The notes: generated from the sequence alone by a model not told the origin. 64,000 nucleotides of DNA from Butyriboletus loyo (GCA_038093515.1 JBBPSI010000087.1:1-64000), one strand, 5' to 3'. Numbered from the stretch's first letter, positions 21,673 to 31,594 are shown. Made by a program: numbers and translations.

Positions 21673-22290
21673 CTTGGTTAAAACTTCAGATACACACCCG
21701 GTCCCCAGGGTAGGGGTAGCGTGCTTGTCGGCGATTGGCCAATAGCGTACCCGTCTCGTTCTCCCTATCCCGCACATACCAGTAGGCCTCCACTTGACGG
21801 AGCAGAAATCCCGCTGAAGGGTAAACCCGGTACTCAGGGTTAAGAGTCGTTACTGCGCGTTCAGCAGTTTTCATTTCTGATTGCCCCCGCCGCTTTTAGG
21901 GGAACCCCTTGGAAGGGTAGCTTTTGTCTCGCGTAAATACCTGTCATATTCATTCTCCGTCGCTCCCTTGGAGTTGATAGTCTGCGCTAGGGTCGTGCCT
22001 AGTTTGCAAAGAGCGACTTCGGGACCCCCAAATCCCGTTGGCTGAGCTATTCTCAAATCGTAGTCCCTGTGGTAACACGGGAGGTAGAACCTAGAAAAAA
22101 TATTCAAAATTTGTCAATTAGTCGTAACTAGGTCTTTACCCGTTCTCGTCCATTACCGGACAAAGCTTCGTCGGAGATACTACCTCCGTTCGAAAAAATA
22201 TTTTTTATGTTCTACTTGTTGTAGAGTCCCCCAGAGTCACCTTGGAAGATAGGAGACAGTAAGGGTCTTTATACCTTGTAGCTTTCCTTT
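21673..22290. other. Unassigned 618-bp block preceding gypsy copy 2
   Basis: GC- and CpG-rich, unlike the relics on its left. The minus strand has two short open frames (21,686-21,874 and 21,871-22,107) with no recognisable domain. The A LTR expected at the 5' end of gypsy copy 2 is absent. The block could be the untranslated leader of that element, host DNA, or a fragment of another element. Nothing in it decides between these. Confidence 0.4.
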
Positions 22291-22600
22291 TTGTTTTTTG
22301 CCGAAGAAGCCGGTTCAGCCGAAGAAAAAGGTTGCCGAAGAAGATTCAAGAATCACCCCTTTTCCTCCACCCCCAACTTCTTTAATTCCCACTTATCAAA
22401 CTGGGTTCCGAATATTCCACGGACTTCCCAGAAGACGACCAAAAAAGGATGTCCGATCCCGGTCCGTCTTACGCCCCCGCTCCCTCCGATTATGTACCCG
22501 CCGCCGTCTACGACGATCAGACATTGCGTGCCCTCTTCGCGCAGTGGCTGGAAAAAGATAACCAAGGAGGAATTTCTAAAAAAGTTGCTGACCCAGGAGA

Positions 22601-23992
22601 ATGGGACGGCGACAGAGAAAAGTTCCACCACTTGTTACGAGACAACGATGCGCCCTCCCCTCGCCCACCATTTCCATCTCACGTTCAAGACGCGTCGGTC
22701 GTTCTTTCCGCGTTCCCTCTCCCGAACCGGAACCCATCGTCGTCGACAACCCATCGCCGCCACACTCTCCCGCCCAGCCAGACCCTCAACCCCAGTTTGA
22801 CCCTTCGCCCCAGTCTGACCCCGAACCCTCATACCAACCCGAGGACCAGGGTCAAGGGCAAGGATCGGAACCTACCCCTAGCAACGACGGTTATGACAGC
22901 GACTGGCTCGACAGAACCCCCCACGTCTCCCGCTCTCCCTCTCCACCGTATTATCCACCCGCAGATCCCTCTGACGACGAAGACGACGACAACGATATGT
23001 CTGACAAAAAGAATATCGTCCCCAAAGACTTCTCTGGTCTCAACGAAGACGCCTCGCGATGGCTCCTCGCCATGCGCACCTACTTCGCCGCCAATCAGAC
23101 GGCATTCCCCGACGACGAATCTAAAATCAATGCCCTCCTCATGAAGATGAGCGAAGGGAAAGGCAAGACGTTCTCTGAAGGATGGATGAGCCTCCTTCTA
23201 GACGGACACCCCACAGCGCGACAAAGAGAGTTCTCCACAGTCTGCGAGGATTTCCAAAGGGTCTTCCATCCCTTTGACGTAGGAGAAAGCGCCAGAATTG
23301 ACCTGGGGAACCTCACCCAGAACAAGGCCAACCGCAAGGACGGCTATGACACCTACGTCACAGAATTCCAACTCCTCGCCGCCAAGTCAGGGATCATCGA
23401 CGAGAAGGCTCTCATCGAATGGTTCATTCGCGGTCTCGACCCCCGCCTCGCAGAGTCTGTCCTCTCATGCGAGAAACCTCCTACCACGCTTGCCGGATGG
23501 GCCGAAAAGACATCCGCCTTCCACGCGCAGCACAAGCGCATTGACGACCTCCGCGCAGGGAAACGATATATTCCCACCTTCTCCTCCTCCTCCAAGCCCG
23601 CGCCCCACCGAAGGGACCCTAACGCCATGGATGTAGACGCAGTCCGACTTACTCCCGTACAACGTGCGGAGTACATGAAGCAGAACAAATGCTTCATTTG
23701 CCACCAAGTCGGCTGCCGATCGACCAACCATCCTCGCCCCCCTCGCAATGGGCAGAACTCCCGAGGACCGCCCTCCCGTCCCCCTCGCAACCCTCAGCGC
23801 ACGCGCGCCGCCGTCGTCACGCCCCCCGAACCAAAGCCCTCCCCACTCGTCGACTACCTGTCCGAGTTGAAAGGTCGAGGCACCCAGCAAGAAGATGTCT
23901 TGAATGTCCTCAAGGCATGCTTCAACGAAGATGAAGAAAAGCTGCCCGTCGCAGCAACCAAGGTGGCCGAAGAATGGCCAAAGGATTTTTAG
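22601..23992 (+). CDS. Gag polyprotein of gypsy copy 2
   Basis: An open frame of 463 residues. A Pro/Ser/acidic linker fills roughly the first 130. A retrotransposon gag (capsid-like) domain follows (KDFSGLNEDASRWLLAM to about residue 340), then one CCHC-like knuckle (CFICHQVGCRSTNHP). It ends at TAG 23,990-23,992, overlapping pol by 19 bases. Another frame, open from ATG 22,449, encodes a plausible N-terminal gag start (MSDPGPSYAPAPSDYV) that runs into the linker region about 22,600-22,680, so the true gag may begin there and be split by a frame change. Gag forms the particle that packages element RNA. Confidence 0.8.
   Translation: MGRRQRKVPPLVTRQRCALPSPTISISRSRRVGRSFRVPSPEPEPIVVDNPSPPHSPAQPDPQPQFDPSPQSDPEPSYQPEDQGQGQGSEPTPSNDGYDSDWLDRTPHVSRSPSPPYYPPADPSDDEDDDNDMSDKKNIVPKDFSGLNEDASRWLLAMRTYFAANQTAFPDDESKINALLMKMSEGKGKTFSEGWMSLLLDGHPTARQREFSTVCEDFQRVFHPFDVGESARIDLGNLTQNKANRKDGYDTYVTEFQLLAAKSGIIDEKALIEWFIRGLDPRLAESVLSCEKPPTTLAGWAEKTSAFHAQHKRIDDLRAGKRYIPTFSSSSKPAPHRRDPNAMDVDAVRLTPVQRAEYMKQNKCFICHQVGCRSTNHPRPPRNGQNSRGPPSRPPRNPQRTRAAVVTPPEPKPSPLVDYLSELKGRGTQQEDVLNVLKACFNEDEEKLPVAATKVAEEWPKDF
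23984..23992 (+). other. Probable -1 frameshift site joining gag to pol
   Basis: The gag frame ends GAT TTT TAG inside a run of five T. The Phe codon just before the stop can re-pair one base back on TTT, after which reading continues TTA GAA GAG into the protease with no gap in conserved sequence. Copy 1 has the same T run and a stop (TGA) at the same place. A downstream stimulating structure was not assessed. Confidence 0.6.
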
Positions 23993-26496
23993 AAGAGAGG
24001 GAAGTTTCGACGTCTTCTCCTCTCCATACTCTCGCCCCTGTAGTTTTGTCAAACCCCAATGCGCAATCAATTCGAGTTCCTGTGTCTTTATTCGCGCATG
24101 AAGGGGGTCAAATCGTCGACACATTCGCCCTGGTGGACAGCGGCGCAAGCGGATGTTTCATAGATCGCGATCTAGTGAAACGAAAGAAACTGCCGATGGA
24201 ACGGCTACCCAAGCCACTTAGTGCCCAAAACGTGGACGGGTCAAACAACCAAGGAGGAGTCATACGACACAAGGTCACCATCTCCATCAGGATTGGAGAA
24301 ACCGAGGAGGAACGGAGTTTCCTAGTCCTCAACATAGGAAGAGAAAACATGATCCTGGGACTACCGTGGTTAAGAGAAGCAAACCCGGTAATAGATTGGG
24401 CCACTGGCCATATCGATCTCCCAGATCAAATCAAGAAGCCCCGACACGACTCCCCTCGGGCAATCGCTCAACGGTACCTGGTACGGTACCTGGACTTGGA
24501 CCCAGACTCCAAGATTGCCAAGCTCTGGAAGAAGCGAGTAGACGCTTCAGCAAGGGAAGCTTACCCTATTCGAAAAGCAACCATCGCGACTGAGATCGCC
24601 GCTCAAGCCGTCAAGGAGAAAGCAGTTCTCCCTACCCCGTTCACCGCCTTTGCGGACGTTTTTGACAAGAAGAACACCGAGGAACTTCCCCCGTCCCGAT
24701 CTTTCGACCACGCCATTGACCTCGACAAAGACTTTGTACCCAAAGTCGCTAAGGTCTACCCTCTGAACCCGAAAGAGTCAGAGGCATGCAAGGCGTTCGT
24801 CGAAGAACACCTCAAGTCGGGAAAGATCACTCCCTCCAAGTCCCCGCAGGCAGCCCCTTTCTTCTTTGTATCCAAGAAGGATGGTTCGTTACGTCCCTGC
24901 CAGGACTACCGGTACCTGAACTCCCACACGGTCAAAAACGCCTACCCTCTCCCCCTCATCTCCGACCTCGTCGACCGTCTCAAAGGGTCCAAAATCTTCA
25001 CCAAGATGGACATCCGCTGGGGATACAACAACGTCCTCATCAAGCCGAACGACCGCTGGAAAGCGGCCTTCATCACCCCCCAAGGGCTGTTCGAACCCAC
25101 CGTGATGTTCTTCGGCCTTTGCAACTCCCCAGCAACATTCCAGGCTTTGATGGACCATATCTTCGGTGACCTCATGGCAGAAGGATGGCTGATCATCTAT
25201 ATGGACGACCTTTTGATTCACTCTGCCACCTCTGCAGAACACGAGGCCCGTACGATCCGTGTCCTGGAAAGGCTCAGAGAGCACAAGTTATTCCTCAAGC
25301 TGGAGAAATGTTCGTTCGATGCCGAGGAAGTCGAATACCTCGGAATGATGGTCCGAGAAGGACAGGTCAAAATGGACCCCACCAAGCTGAAAGCCATTCG
25401 CGAATGGAACCCCCCCACCTCGGTGAAGGCTGTCAGGTCTTTCATCGGGTTTTGCAACTTTTATCGGAGATTTATACAGGATTTCTCTCACATCGCAAAG
25501 CCGTTACACGACCTGACCAAGAAGAATTCCCCCTGGGCCTGGACTCCGGCTTGCGAACAAGCGTTCCAAGCGATCAAGCAGTCGTTCCTATGACAACCCG
25601 TCCTCTCCATGCCCGATGTCACGAAGCCATTTGCTGTCATGACAGATGCCTCCCTTACTGCCACCGGGGCAGTTCTTATGCAAAGGATGTCAACGGAGAC
25701 CTCCACCCCTGCGCATACCTCTTGAAGACGCTCTCCCCAGCAGAGCGCAATTACGATATCTACGACCGTGAACTGCTCGCGGTCATTCACGCCCTGGAAG
25801 AGTGGCGACACTACCTGCGAGGTACTGGTCACCAGGTAGAGATTCTCACTGACCACAAGAATCTCACGTACTTCCGCCAACCAAACAAATTGTCCCGCCG
25901 ACAAGCCCGTTGGCTAATGTTCTTGCAGGATTTTGACCTGCACTTCCACCACATCCCTGGAACTCAGATGGGCCCCGCAGACACCCTGTCCCGACGGGAC
26001 GATGTTGATACCTCCGCCGACAACCAGGAGGTCACTCTTCTCCCCGAAAACCTGTTCGCCAGGAAAATTGATGTCGCGCTCGCGGAAAAGATCGCCGCCT
26101 CTACCCCCAGCGATCCTATGATTAAACGATGCATGCAAGCTCTTTACGAGGACTCCCCCCTTTTCCCCAAAATGAATGCTGGCGATTGGGACTTTGATGG
26201 AAAGGAGTTGTATTTCTGCAAGAAGCGATACATCCCCGAGGCTGCACGAGTCAACCTCATCCGATCCCTCCATGAGAGCCCAGCTGGGGGTCATGGTGGT
26301 ATATTCCGCACCCAGAATCTGGTGCAACGTGATTACTGGTGGCCTGGCATGGCTAATCTGGTCCACCGCTTCGTTTCTGGCTGTGCCGTGTGCCAGGCAC
26401 ATAAGGTTAATACTCATCCCACCGTTCCCCCTCTCACTCCTTTGGCCAGCATGGCCTCTCGTCCCTTCGAACAGGTGTCGGTCGACCTCATCACTG

Positions 26497-26945
26497 TGTT
26501 GAAACGGTAGTGTTCTATTTCTGTATTTCACTTACAGCCACTACGTTTCTAGACTGGTCTATATGACATCATTGTCTAGACCTAGTCACACTTATCACAT
26601 TACAAATAGCTCTTATTATGCTATTGGACGATATGCTTAGTCTTATCTCTTATCTCTATCATATCGTCATGTATTTCATACTATACCTTATAAAGGTACT
26701 ATACAGAACATAAGTACAAACACTCATGTACTGTATATAAGACAGCCCTTATGGCTTGTCGCTTTTCTCTAGATCTTTCAGTTCTATCATCACTACTGCA
26801 ATATCTCTAAGTTGAGCTTTGCTCCTTATACTCTGTTTGCGATACTCTCACTCTCGTATTATCAGTGAGTCTTTCCACTGATAGGTTTACCCTTGCATCC
26901 TTCGTTGCCCTCGGTGCGCCTGCTCGGACTTTACCAATTCCGAAA
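26497..26945 (+). repeat. Solo LTR, family D (copia), in the integrase of gypsy copy 2, TSD CACTG
   Basis: Starts TGTTGAAACGG and ends CCAATTCCGAAA, 449 bp. CACTG stands at 26,492-26,496 and 26,946-26,950, and the integrase reading is restored when LTR plus one CACTG are removed. It is nearly identical to the reverse copy at 30,936-31,384, also 449 bp, so both are recent. Confidence 0.92.
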
Positions 26946-27994
26946 CACTGGTCTCCCTTCCTCCCTGGGTTATGATTCAGTCATGGTCGTGGTAGACCAT
27001 GGGCTTACGAAGGGGGTAATTTATTCCCCTTGCAACAAAGATATCGACGCAGCAGGAGTCGCTAGGATATTTTTCAAGACTGTCTTCCTTCATTTTGGCC
27101 TACACTCCCGCTGCATCTCGGACAGGGGCCCACAGTTCGCATCCGCCTTCACTAGAGAACTCGCGAGGCTCCTAGACTACGACCTTGCCCTCTCCTCCAC
27201 GTATCACCCTCAGACCGACGGAGAAACAGAACGAGTCAATCAAGAACTGGAGACGTATCTCCGGATCTTCTGTGATGGACATCCTGAACGATGGGCCGAA
27301 CTCCTTCCTATGGCCGAGTTCTCCCACAACTCCATGACCCACTCGTCAACCAATGTGACACCCTTCTCCCTGATGGTCGGGTATGAGCCGAGATCGTATC
27401 CTCCAATCGGAAAGACGTTCCTCCCCGCCCTCGAGTCCAGACTCTCGGAACTCACGGGAGCCCGAACGGAAGCACTGGAAGCCCACGAGAAGGCACGGCG
27501 ATTGATGAAGGAACGGATCTCATCCAAGTTCCGCCCGTGGAAGACAGGGGATAAGGTTTGGCTTGAAGGGCACAACCTTCGACTCAGGTACCCGTCCAAG
27601 AAACTCGCCCCAAGACGGGAAGGACCGTTCGAGATCGCACAGGTTGTCTCCCCTGTGGCGTACAGACTCCGATTGCCGCCGACCTGGAAGATCCATGACG
27701 TCTTCCATGCGTCACTCCTCACTCCTTATCGCGAAACCACGGAACATGGTCCGAATTTCACAAATCCTCCTGGAAGAAATAGACAGAGATGAAGAGTACG
27801 AGATCGATCGGATCTTATCCCATCGCGGCTCCAAGGGACGCCGCCAATTCCTTGTGTCCTGGAAAGGGTATTCCGCAGCTGAGAACACCTGGGAACCAAA
27901 CGGGAACCTGGTCCATGCGCAGGCCTTGCTCAAGGCTTATAAGCTGCGCCACCCCAAGGACTTTCCCTCCCCATCTTCGCAGTAAACAAACAAG

Positions 27995-29233
27995 ATGGCC
28001 ATTCCTCCTGCTGAAAACAACGCCCCGCTTCCAGCTCAACCCCCCGTCCGCTCTTCTCGTCTCCCGGTTTCCTCTCGCCGCGTCCTTTATGCTGCCGTTC
28101 TCGAAAACCCCGTCGCTACGTATGCTTTAGAGCAACGTATGGATTTCACTGGGGACTATGTCCTCCGCACCCTCGCCAGTCTTTACCGCTCCTATGCCCT
28201 CGCACGTACCGTCCACACCCGCCTTTGCCCCGACAACCAGCCGCCCGTATACGCCACCGCCCTAGAGACCTCCTTGATGGAGGCTAGGGGGTACACCCTG
28301 GATATCCTTCACGCTGAAGGGTTCGGGTACGTCGTAGACCAACTCCTCCCGGGCATTCTCGCGCCCGTCCTGCGCCCCATCCTCGTCGCTCTCGCTCCTA
28401 GGGAGAGAGAATTTTATTTTCAGTCCAACGATAGGATTGGGTTTCTTCGCCCCACCGCTCGCGGCCCCAATCCTCCTCCTCGTCCTGCCGCGGAAGGATC
28501 TCCTCCGCCACTACCTGTTCCAGCGCCACCCACAAGAGATTCACCTGCGACCACTCTGGTAGCAGACTCCTCCCGCAAGACCACTGGAGAGTCCCTGGAG
28601 TCCTTTCGGACCGACGTCGACGAGCCCCAGGTCGCTCGTCGACACTCCCCTCTACCGCCTCGAACTGTGCGTCGCCAACCTCGCCAGACGCTTCTCCAGG
28701 TTGGATCTGTCCCGGGATCGGTCACCCTCACCGCCGCAGGAAGAAGGATCGCCAACAGGGCCTTTCGCTCCGTCACCCCCCAACCGTCCACTCGACGTGG
28801 CACCCCCGCCATCCAGCTCATCCCTCGTGTCACCTCCCCCGCCGCCGCAGCTGGTGGCTCTAACGACTCTTCGTACGGACCCCCGCCTCCCTATCTCCCC
28901 GGTCGGGGTACTCGTGATTCCCCTATCGTCGTCGACGACCGATCTCCTGGTCCCAGCCCAGGCACTGCTCGACCTCGCCTCGTCCGCCCGCAGCTCTGCT
29001 TCGAGTGCGGGACCGTCGGTCACTTCCGTAGGGAGTGCCCCAATTACACCTGCCCCTTCTGTCACCGGATCGCCCCTGGTCATATACAGGAGTTTTGTCC
29101 AGAGCGTGTATGCGGCCTCTGCGGTGCCGTTGGCCATATCGTCGCCAACTGCACATTTCGGGACGACGTCTGGGCAGATTTCAATGCCAATGACGCTTAC
29201 GACTACGACGTCAACGAGGGGGAGTCTCAGTGA
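27995..29233 (+). CDS. Third ORF of the chromovirus: zinc-knuckle protein of unknown role
   Basis: An intact frame of 412 residues begins nine bases after the pol stop. Residues about 20-150 form a folded-looking domain (LYAAVLENPVATYALEQRM, YVVDQLLPGILAPVLRPIL). Residues 150-320 are Pro/Ser/Arg-rich and likely disordered. The C-terminus has three cysteine modules (CFECGTVGHFRREC, CPFCHRIAPGHIQEFC, CGLCGAVGHIVANC), the first and third being classical CCHC knuckles, followed by an acidic end. It sits where env lies in other elements but has no signal peptide or membrane segment, so it is not an envelope-like protein. Nucleic-acid binding is inferred from the knuckles. It may be translated from a separate RNA or by reinitiation. 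It is the only fully open frame in the element apart from gag. Confidence 0.85.
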   Translation: MAIPPAENNAPLPAQPPVRSSRLPVSSRRVLYAAVLENPVATYALEQRMDFTGDYVLRTLASLYRSYALARTVHTRLCPDNQPPVYATALETSLMEARGYTLDILHAEGFGYVVDQLLPGILAPVLRPILVALAPREREFYFQSNDRIGFLRPTARGPNPPPRPAAEGSPPPLPVPAPPTRDSPATTLVADSSRKTTGESLESFRTDVDEPQVARRHSPLPPRTVRRQPRQTLLQVGSVPGSVTLTAAGRRIANRAFRSVTPQPSTRRGTPAIQLIPRVTSPAAAAGGSNDSSYGPPPPYLPGRGTRDSPIVVDDRSPGPSPGTARPRLVRPQLCFECGTVGHFRRECPNYTCPFCHRIAPGHIQEFCPERVCGLCGAVGHIVANCTFRDDVWADFNANDAYDYDVNEGESQ

Positions 29234-29284
29234 AGGGAGCATTCAAGTTGTGGAGTCGGAGTCTCCACCATGGGAAGGGGGTAA

Positions 29285-29711
29285 TGTTACGGTAGTGGTC
29301 TACTTTTTCTCTCCATTACCGTTGGGACTATTACATTCACCTAGCCTTTTGCTAGTTCCACTTGAACGGTAACAACCGTTCCAGCTTAGTCATCACTTCC
29401 CGCGCACGGACGCGTTTTCTTTCATACTCTGGAACGTTCTAGAGTATCTCTTCCTCATTTGTACTTTCGCTCTCGCGACCCGATTAGGGAGCATGGTCTG
29501 TGCGCAGACCTCAGTAGTATAAAGCCTCTGTCTTTACGCCTTGTACAGTATCTAGTTCTACGCAGTAACCTGCTAGCAATTAGTTTCACTCCAGACTCTT
29601 AGTGTGCGCACTAAGACATAGTCTGAGACCCAGCTCAGAATCGTCTCACGAGTCTCGAGGCCACTCCAGAGTGCCTCCTCGCTGTTCTAGTTGTTAGCGC
29701 CCAGCGTAACA
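29285..29711 (+). repeat. 3' LTR of gypsy copy 2, family A
   Basis: Starts TGTTACGG and ends AGCGTAACA, 427 bp, the same length as the solo LTR at 71-497. The polypurine tract GGGAAGGGGG (29,272-29,281) lies three bases upstream. A TATA-like AGTATAAA is near 29,517, and a stem CTTAGTG / CACTAAG is at 29,598-29,615. Confidence 0.93.
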
Positions 29712-30027
29712 GAGATGTTCCTTCATTTCGTCCAAAGTTGGGTATTGGGATCGACAAAACATTTCGAAACCATGGTTTTGAAGGAGGACGTCGGGAGTTG
29801 CATCGTAGGAGGGGGTGAGAATTGGAAAGCCTGCGTTCTCGTAGATTGAGTGCAGGGGTTCGTGATAGAAAGAGTGTGATCGTATATATTCGACCTTACG
29901 ACAGTGGTGGTGACCATCCTCATCGATCCAGTCGATGGGTTTGAGTGGTCCAACCTCCGAAGATCGGATCTGAGTTTCGGAAGCGATTCTGTGTGAGAAG
30001 ACGACGGAGGGGGTTGGAACTGATTGA

Positions 30028-30882
30028 TCAATTACAAGGTTCGGGATGAGGAGGTCGTCGGTGTCGTTGGGGTCGAGACCTTCTAGCTCCTCTGATAGGA
30101 GGCTCAGGATTTGCTGTTCTGTCTTGATGACGAACAAGCTCGTTGGTTCCATCTGGCCTGGGAATGATGGTAACATCGTCGGGTAGACGATGGATTCCTC
30201 GGTCAGCGGCGATAGTGATTCCATAGGAAGGTGGTTCGCCAGTGGAAGCATCATGTATCCTGGCTGGTAGAAGGGACTGGGCCCTACGACGGTCGGATGA
30301 GGGTCCAGCTCTGGGACTGGACTCTGCAACAGCTCCGACGGTGGGTACATCAGGGATGGTGTTGCTGAGGCTAGTCTGGTTGTGTACGATGACATTGTTT
30401 GGAGGATTAGGAGGTTGATTGGCAAGTCCAAAGATGTTGTCGAGATCTAAGATGTTGATTTCAACGGAGTTATTTGGAGTGCGAGGGTGACGACGATTGT
30501 ATGGAGGTGGTGGAGAAGGAGTATGAAAACGGATGTGGTGCGGTGCAGGAAAATACGAAGAGGAGCGACGACGATGGTGCTCGACTCTTTGGGATGGCCT
30601 AGAATGTTCACTAACCTCTTGTAAGTTAGAAGGACTTGGGTGAGAAGTCGATCTAATTGACAAGGCATGGTGATGAGTAGGTGAACGCCATTGTAAGGTC
30701 AAATCATGATCCTGAGAAACAATTCGTAATGCGATGATGAAAGAATCAGCTAGCAACCATAGTGTGCTAAAGAACATAATGTTCGATGCACCACATATGG
30801 AAGCGAGTATGAGACTCAAGAAAGCGAGTACCCATAGTAAACCAAGAGCGATAGCACTCTCGTTCCGCAGGGCTGGAAACAT
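30028..30882 (-). CDS. Uncharacterised membrane-anchored protein next to LTR insertions
   Basis: An open frame of 284 residues. The N-terminus has two hydrophobic segments (ALGLLWVLAFLSLILASIC and FFSTLWLLADSFIIALRIV). The rest is Pro/Ser/His-rich with PPPPYNRR and EPPSYG motifs of the PPxY-like kind and looks disordered. No family is recognised. A second minus-strand frame (29,694-30,431) overlaps its 3' half and is also coherent, ending in the A LTR. Either a shifted continuation or an intron could join the two, which would mean the gene is cut by the LTR at 29,711. The region upstream of the start is occupied by a D LTR from 30,936, only 53 bases away, so the original promoter is probably gone. 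Confidence 0.5.
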   Translation of the reverse strand: MFPALRNESAIALGLLWVLAFLSLILASICGASNIMFFSTLWLLADSFIIALRIVSQDHDLTLQWRSPTHHHALSIRSTSHPSPSNLQEVSEHSRPSQRVEHHRRRSSSYFPAPHHIRFHTPSPPPPYNRRHPRTPNNSVEINILDLDNIFGLANQPPNPPNNVIVHNQTSLSNTIPDVPTVGAVAESSPRAGPSSDRRRAQSLLPARIHDASTGEPPSYGITIAADRGIHRLPDDVTIIPRPDGTNELVRHQDRTANPEPPIRGARRSRPQRHRRPPHPEPCN

Positions 30883-30935
30883 TATCGAGAATCGACAGAT
30901 GTTTAGATTAAAAGCCTCTAGCGGGGCTCATAACC

Positions 30936-31384
30936 TTTCGGAATTGGTAAAGTCCGAGCAGGCGCACCGAGGGCAACGAAGGATGCAAGGGTAAACCTAT
31001 CAGTGGAAAGACTCACTGATAATACGAGAGTGAGAGTATCGCAAACAGAGTATAAGGAGCAAGGCTCAACTTAGAGATATCGCAGTAGTGATGATAGAAC
31101 TGAAAGATCTAAAGAAAAGCGACAAGCCATAAGGGCTGTCTTATATACAGTACATGAGTGTTTGTACTTATGTTCTGTATAGTACCTTTATAAGGTATAG
31201 TATGAAATACATGACGATATGATAGAGATAAGAGATAAGACTAAGCATATCGTCCAATAGCATAATAAGAGCTATTTGTAATGTGATAAGCATGACTAGG
31301 TCTAGACAATGATGTCATATAGACCAGTCTAGAAACGTAGTGGCTGTAAGTGAAATATAGAAATAGAACACTACCATTTCAACA
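30936..31384 (-). repeat. LTR family D (copia), solo copy
   Basis: Reverse orientation, 449 bp, from TTTCGGAATTGG to CATTTCAACA, nearly identical to the copy at 26,497-26,945. Flanks are TAACC and GAACA and do not match, so one edge has been rearranged. The right edge is followed by a 19-base repeat of its own end. Confidence 0.88.
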
Positions 31385-31594
31385 GAACACTACCGTTTCA
31401 ACAAAACATTGCAAGGGTTTTTTCACTTACTGTATATTGTCCAATAGCATAAGTAGAGCTATATGTAATGTGACAAGCATGACTGAGTCTAGACAATGAT
31501 ATCATATGGTTCTAGATCATAATGTTGTATAGACCAGTCTAGAAACATTGTGGCTGTAAGTGAAATACAGAAATAGAACACTACTATTTCAACA
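31385..31594 (-). repeat. Two further fragments of LTR D
   Basis: 31,385-31,403 repeats the last 19 bases of the D LTR with one change. After a 29-base spacer, 31,433-31,594 is another, more diverged part of D (CCAATAGCATAAGTAGAGC to TATTTCAACA). They show that an older D LTR stood here before the recent one arrived. Confidence 0.75.

Larger units (their letters stand above)
23974..27985 (+). pseudogene. Pol polyprotein of gypsy copy 2: protease, RT, RNase H, integrase, chromodomain (broken)
   Basis: The first open part (23,974-25,593) has protease DSG (LVDSGASGCFIDRDLV) and RT with YMDD (LIIYMDDLLIHS near 25,192-25,230). It stops at TGA 25,591-25,593. The RNase H text continues in the same frame to about 25,681, where one base is missing and reading moves to another frame (RNYDIYDRELLAVIHALEE). 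The integrase HHCC finger lies near 26,270-26,410. The first catalytic Asp (VSVDLIT) is followed at once by the D LTR 26,497-26,945, and text resumes in phase at 26,951 with the second Asp (SDRGPQF), the Glu (GETERVNQEL) and GPF. A frame break near 27,770 precedes the chromodomain ([19 protein letters not shown], to 27,985). Pol would be made by a -1 shift from gag. Confidence 0.88.
22291..29711 (+). mobile_element. Ty3/gypsy chromovirus, copy 2 (young, 5' LTR not found)
   Basis: The order is gag (to 23,992), protease, RT, RNase H, integrase and chromodomain (23,974-27,985), a third zinc-knuckle ORF (27,995-29,233), polypurine tract (29,272-29,281) and 3' LTR (29,285-29,711). The chromodomain after a GPF-type integrase end places it among chromoviruses. 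CpG content is high, so it is younger than copy 1. It is nonetheless defective: a TGA at 25,591, a lost base near 25,681, a frame break near 27,770, a D LTR in the integrase and no visible 5' LTR. The five bases after the 3' LTR are GAGAT, and no matching GAGAT was seen at the left junction. Confidence 0.9.

Noticed and set aside
22449..23144. 231-residue ORF overlapping the start of gag
   Set aside because: The first 70 residues may be the true gag N-terminus, but the rest is a Thr/Pro-rich shadow of the gag linker in another frame, so it is not listed as a separate gene.
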